Positions 61,857 to 64,000 of a stretch of DNA of 64,000 nucleotides are shown in pieces. The notes beneath the pieces are model-generated. The model ran no database searches. It saw only the letters and a program-made list of their open reading frames with translations, and was not told the origin of the DNA. Positions within the stretch are counted from its first letter, which is position 1, and every line of letters starts with the position of its first letter. A program made the translations under genes and the position numbers. The stretch comes from Niallia circulans NBRC 13626. Its GTDB lineage: Bacteria > Bacillota > Bacilli > Bacillales > Cytobacillaceae. The stretch is taken from positions 274,056-338,055 of the forward strand of contig NZ_BCVE01000005.1 in assembly GCF_001591585.1 (NCBI RefSeq). Reading direction: 5' to 3'.

Positions 61857-62229
61857 ATAGGAAATATGAATCTGCTTGTTATTCTTTGAAATTCCAATAC
61901 ATGCTGTTTTTCATTCACAAACACACTTAAAAGTTAAACTATCTGGTAAAATTTCTTTTGCCAGCGCGAGAATATCCTTTGCAAATTCTTAAAATTGGGA
62001 TAAAGAAGATACTCTTTTACATCCTTTTCCCTCGTAGTACTCCCTTAAAGTATGATGATATAACGCAATTTCTCTCATTTTACAAGAACTTTCCTTATCA
62101 ACCAAACTTACTCTTGATTCGTCATAAATTGAAAAGGAAGCAGAGAGCTTTCTTATTGAGATCCATTTACTTTTGATAGTATAAAAAAAGCCTGCAGACA
62201 ATGTCTACAAGCTCTCTATTTCCTGTTTA
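61857..62229. other. Intergenic region, probably with decayed coding sequence
   Basis: About 370 bp. On the minus strand near 61900-61990 a 24-codon open stretch (EFAKDILALAKEILPDSL and on) reads like protein but has stops on both sides and no start. The surface-protein terminator is at 62183-62213. Otherwise nothing I can support. Confidence 0.35.
62183..62213 (-). terminator. Terminator of the LPNTA surface protein gene
   Basis: AGCTTGTAGAC and GTCTGCAGGCT arms (11 bp, two wobbles) around ATT; on the minus strand seven Ts follow, 17 bp after the gene's stop. Confidence 0.85.
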
Positions 62230-64000
62230 TTAAGCTCTTTTACTTTTTCTTCTCTTCATTATTAATAAGATGAAACCTGCTAATAAGAACATGGCACCTA
62301 ATAAAATTAAATTATAAGATGTTCCAGCCGTATTGGGTAATTCATTTGTAATTACATTAGATTTTTCCAACTGATCAGCTGTTGTCTTATCTTTTGAAAT
62401 TTCGTTAGAAGGGGTTTCAGCTGTTTTATCTTCAGATCCATTATTTGGTTCTTCAGCTTTTATATCACCAGGATTACTATTTTGCGGTTCTTCCGCTAAA
62501 TCATCTTCCTCATTTGGTTGTTGGATTGGTGCATCTGCTACCTTTTGAATCTCGAAAATAGTAAAGGTACTGAATTTATCTACGGAAAACTTAATGCCAG
62601 TAGGGTTGCCATTTTCATCATAAACAATTTCGCCTTGCTCTACTACTTTCTCTCCATCTGTATGCTCTATATAGATACGAATCATATCAAGATTAATGCC
62701 ATTGTATAGAACATCAGCTAAAGGCAAGACAATATCTGTCTTGTATCCTTTATAATTGGTCTCGATTTCTCTCGGTGTACCAAGCACTTGGATTTTATTT
62801 CCTCCAACCTGAGCAATAGCTTCTTTTACCTGCTCACTGTCTATGGTTCGACTCATTACATCTTCTTGTGCCTCTTTTTCTCTAATTGGAACTATATGGA
62901 AATACAAGTCGATTCCATCTCTTTGCAATTGCTGAATTACTTCTTTAGAAAGCAATAGCTTACCTTGATCTGTCCCTACTTCTAGGCTGCCTCCTAACTT
63001 TTGCAAAGTACTATATGGAACTTCTATTGCTAGTTCATCAGCAAGATTATTTGTATCATCTGGCATGTAAATCCTTACCGATTCGGTTGTTGCATTAGAT
63101 ACTAGTGAATCATCTACAATCAATTTATCAATCTTATTAAGAATATTACCTGATTGTAGTCCATATAAATTAATTCTTTGAATACTTACTGGTGATGATT
63201 TCTCCGATCCAACTGCTACACTAAGCTGTCTTCTCGTATCTTCTGTTACTTTTACACCAGCTATATTACTTTTAACAACAAGGAGGAATGTTTTCTCTAA
63301 GCTTGTATCTCCATTATTTAATCTTGCTGTTAGTATCATAACATTATCTTTTACTTGTCGATTAACACTTGCTTTCTGATTATGGATAGAAATAACACGT
63401 GAATTACTAGACTCCCAATTTATTTCAGACCCATAGTCTCCTTCTGCTAATAATAAGAATTGCGAAGTGATACTTTCCCATGAATCCTTAACGTTAAAAG
63501 TAAACGCCTGTTCTTTGGTAAGAGTTAGTGTATCTACATATAATTTATGTAGTTTAGCTAATCTTGCTTTCTCTTTGGAACTATTGATTTGATTAATTAT
63601 TTTTACAATGTTTTGGTTTTCTTGTTTCTGGAATTCTTTATCACCAGATGGTTTATCTCTTTGCGCTAATTCATTAATTGCTTTTTCAGCTAATGTTATA
63701 TAAGCCTTTTCTTTTGCTGGCTCATTAAGGTTTGAGTTAGCAATACCCTCTTTGATGATGCTAATATCATCTGCTGTTTCGAAAATAATGGAGTTTTTCT
63801 GTTCCATAATTTTGTTTACTAGTAAACTATAAAGTTCTTTTTTATCGTTAGTTTCTAATGAACTCTCGACAATTGCTTTCTCCATCTTTCTTATATCTTC
63901 CATATTTCTGATACTAGAAATTTTTGTTGCAATTGTTTCTTTAATTAGTTTATTCGTTAGTTTATTTAAAGGCTCCATAAGATCTTGCATTACTTTTGTT
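62230..64000 (-). CDS. LPxTA-anchored surface protein, N-terminal part outside the window
   Basis: At least 589 residues; the frame stays open past the ATG at 63990 to the window edge, and that ATG has no ribosome site and no signal peptide follows it, so the gene continues outside. Visible: a helical charged region (about 1-150), a bacterial-Ig-like segment (INWESSNSRVISIHNQKASV, about 195-215), a domain with the EVPYSTLQKLGGSLEVGTDQ stretch, then a P/E/N/D-rich linker, LPNTA (about 556), a membrane helix and KRRKSKRA. Like the adhesin, it ends in an LPxTA signal. A role at the cell wall is firm; the ligand is unknown. Confidence 0.85.
   Translation of the reverse strand, partial: TKVMQDLMEPLNKLTNKLIKETIATKISSIRNMEDIRKMEKAIVESSLETNDKKELYSLLVNKIMEQKNSIIFETADDISIIKEGIANSNLNEPAKEKAYITLAEKAINELAQRDKPSGDKEFQKQENQNIVKIINQINSSKEKARLAKLHKLYVDTLTLTKEQAFTFNVKDSWESITSQFLLLAEGDYGSEINWESSNSRVISIHNQKASVNRQVKDNVMILTARLNNGDTSLEKTFLLVVKSNIAGVKVTEDTRRQLSVAVGSEKSSPVSIQRINLYGLQSGNILNKIDKLIVDDSLVSNATTESVRIYMPDDTNNLADELAIEVPYSTLQKLGGSLEVGTDQGKLLLSKEVIQQLQRDGIDLYFHIVPIREKEAQEDVMSRTIDSEQVKEAIAQVGGNKIQVLGTPREIETNYKGYKTDIVLPLADVLYNGINLDMIRIYIEHTDGEKVVEQGEIVYDENGNPTGIKFSVDKFSTFTIFEIQKVADAPIQQPNEEDDLAEEPQNSNPGDIKAEEPNNGSEDKTAETPSNEISKDKTTADQLEKSNVITNELPNTAGTSYNLILLGAMFLLAGFILLIMKRRKSKRA

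Noticed and set aside
61904..61990. Short protein-like stretch upstream of the DUF624 remnant as a gene
   Set aside because: Only 24 codons, no start, stops on both sides; mentioned only as possible decayed coding sequence.

Overview
The window is a low-GC Gram-positive chromosome segment, most likely from a Bacillaceae member (a Bacillus/Niallia-type genome). The grounds are AGGAGG-type ribosome sites with frequent TTG/GTG starts, cre-like catabolite sites, an immune-inhibitor-A-type M6 protease, a YwbE homologue, LPxTA sortase signals and a gene order matching Bacillus subtilis yxeLMNOPQ. I saw no rRNA, tRNA or CRISPR array.

Layout. 1-2.2 kb: end of an arabinose operon (araD, araA) with a strong terminator. 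2.2-9.3 kb: two small membrane proteins, an M20 peptidase followed by a decayed gene end, a CapA-like protein divergent from a winged-helix regulator, a small unknown gene, and an EamA transporter with a consensus promoter and a leader ending in an intrinsic terminator. 9.5-22.5 kb: a 2853-residue cell-wall adhesin with 18 SpaA/Cna-B-type repeats, preceded by a hybrid 7TM sensor kinase with two kinase modules and a receiver/winged-helix/BTAD response regulator. A repeated operator-like motif lies in front of both the adhesin and the kinase gene.

22.7-32.7 kb: a scavenging cluster on the minus strand in two transcription units. One is lyase, GNAT acetyltransferase, solute-binding protein, permease, ATPase, M20 deacylase and MmgE/PrpD protein. 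The other is a dehydrogenase, an aminotransferase and a second binding protein. The first unit matches the B. subtilis yxe (S-(2-succino)cysteine) operon, except that a fumarase/aspartase-superfamily lyase sits where the YxeK monooxygenase would be. 33-38 kb: remnants of a PhoD-like phosphatase and a GAPDH gene, ywbE with a small companion, and the M6 protease.

38-46.5 kb: a MarR repressor divergent from a CBS-domain/MFS pair with an operator over the promoter, then a ROK-controlled sugar ABC operon containing an argininosuccinate-lyase-like enzyme and an internally deleted amidohydrolase. 47.4-49 kb: an IS1182-family element whose transposase is split by a frameshift at A AAA AAG. It sits between two direct copies of a palindromic repeat, as if the palindrome had been duplicated on insertion. 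49-59 kb: a chemoreceptor and a cellobiose-type PTS locus (PRD activator, IIB, IIA, RpiR regulator, two Gfo/Idh/MocA dehydrogenases, IIC) with no glycosidase. 59-64 kb: an anchored unknown protein, an aldehyde dehydrogenase with a cre-like site, a 5'-truncated DUF624 gene, and a second LPxTA surface protein that runs off the end. A GGACGGTTCT-type hairpin repeat recurs through the window, usually just after stop codons.
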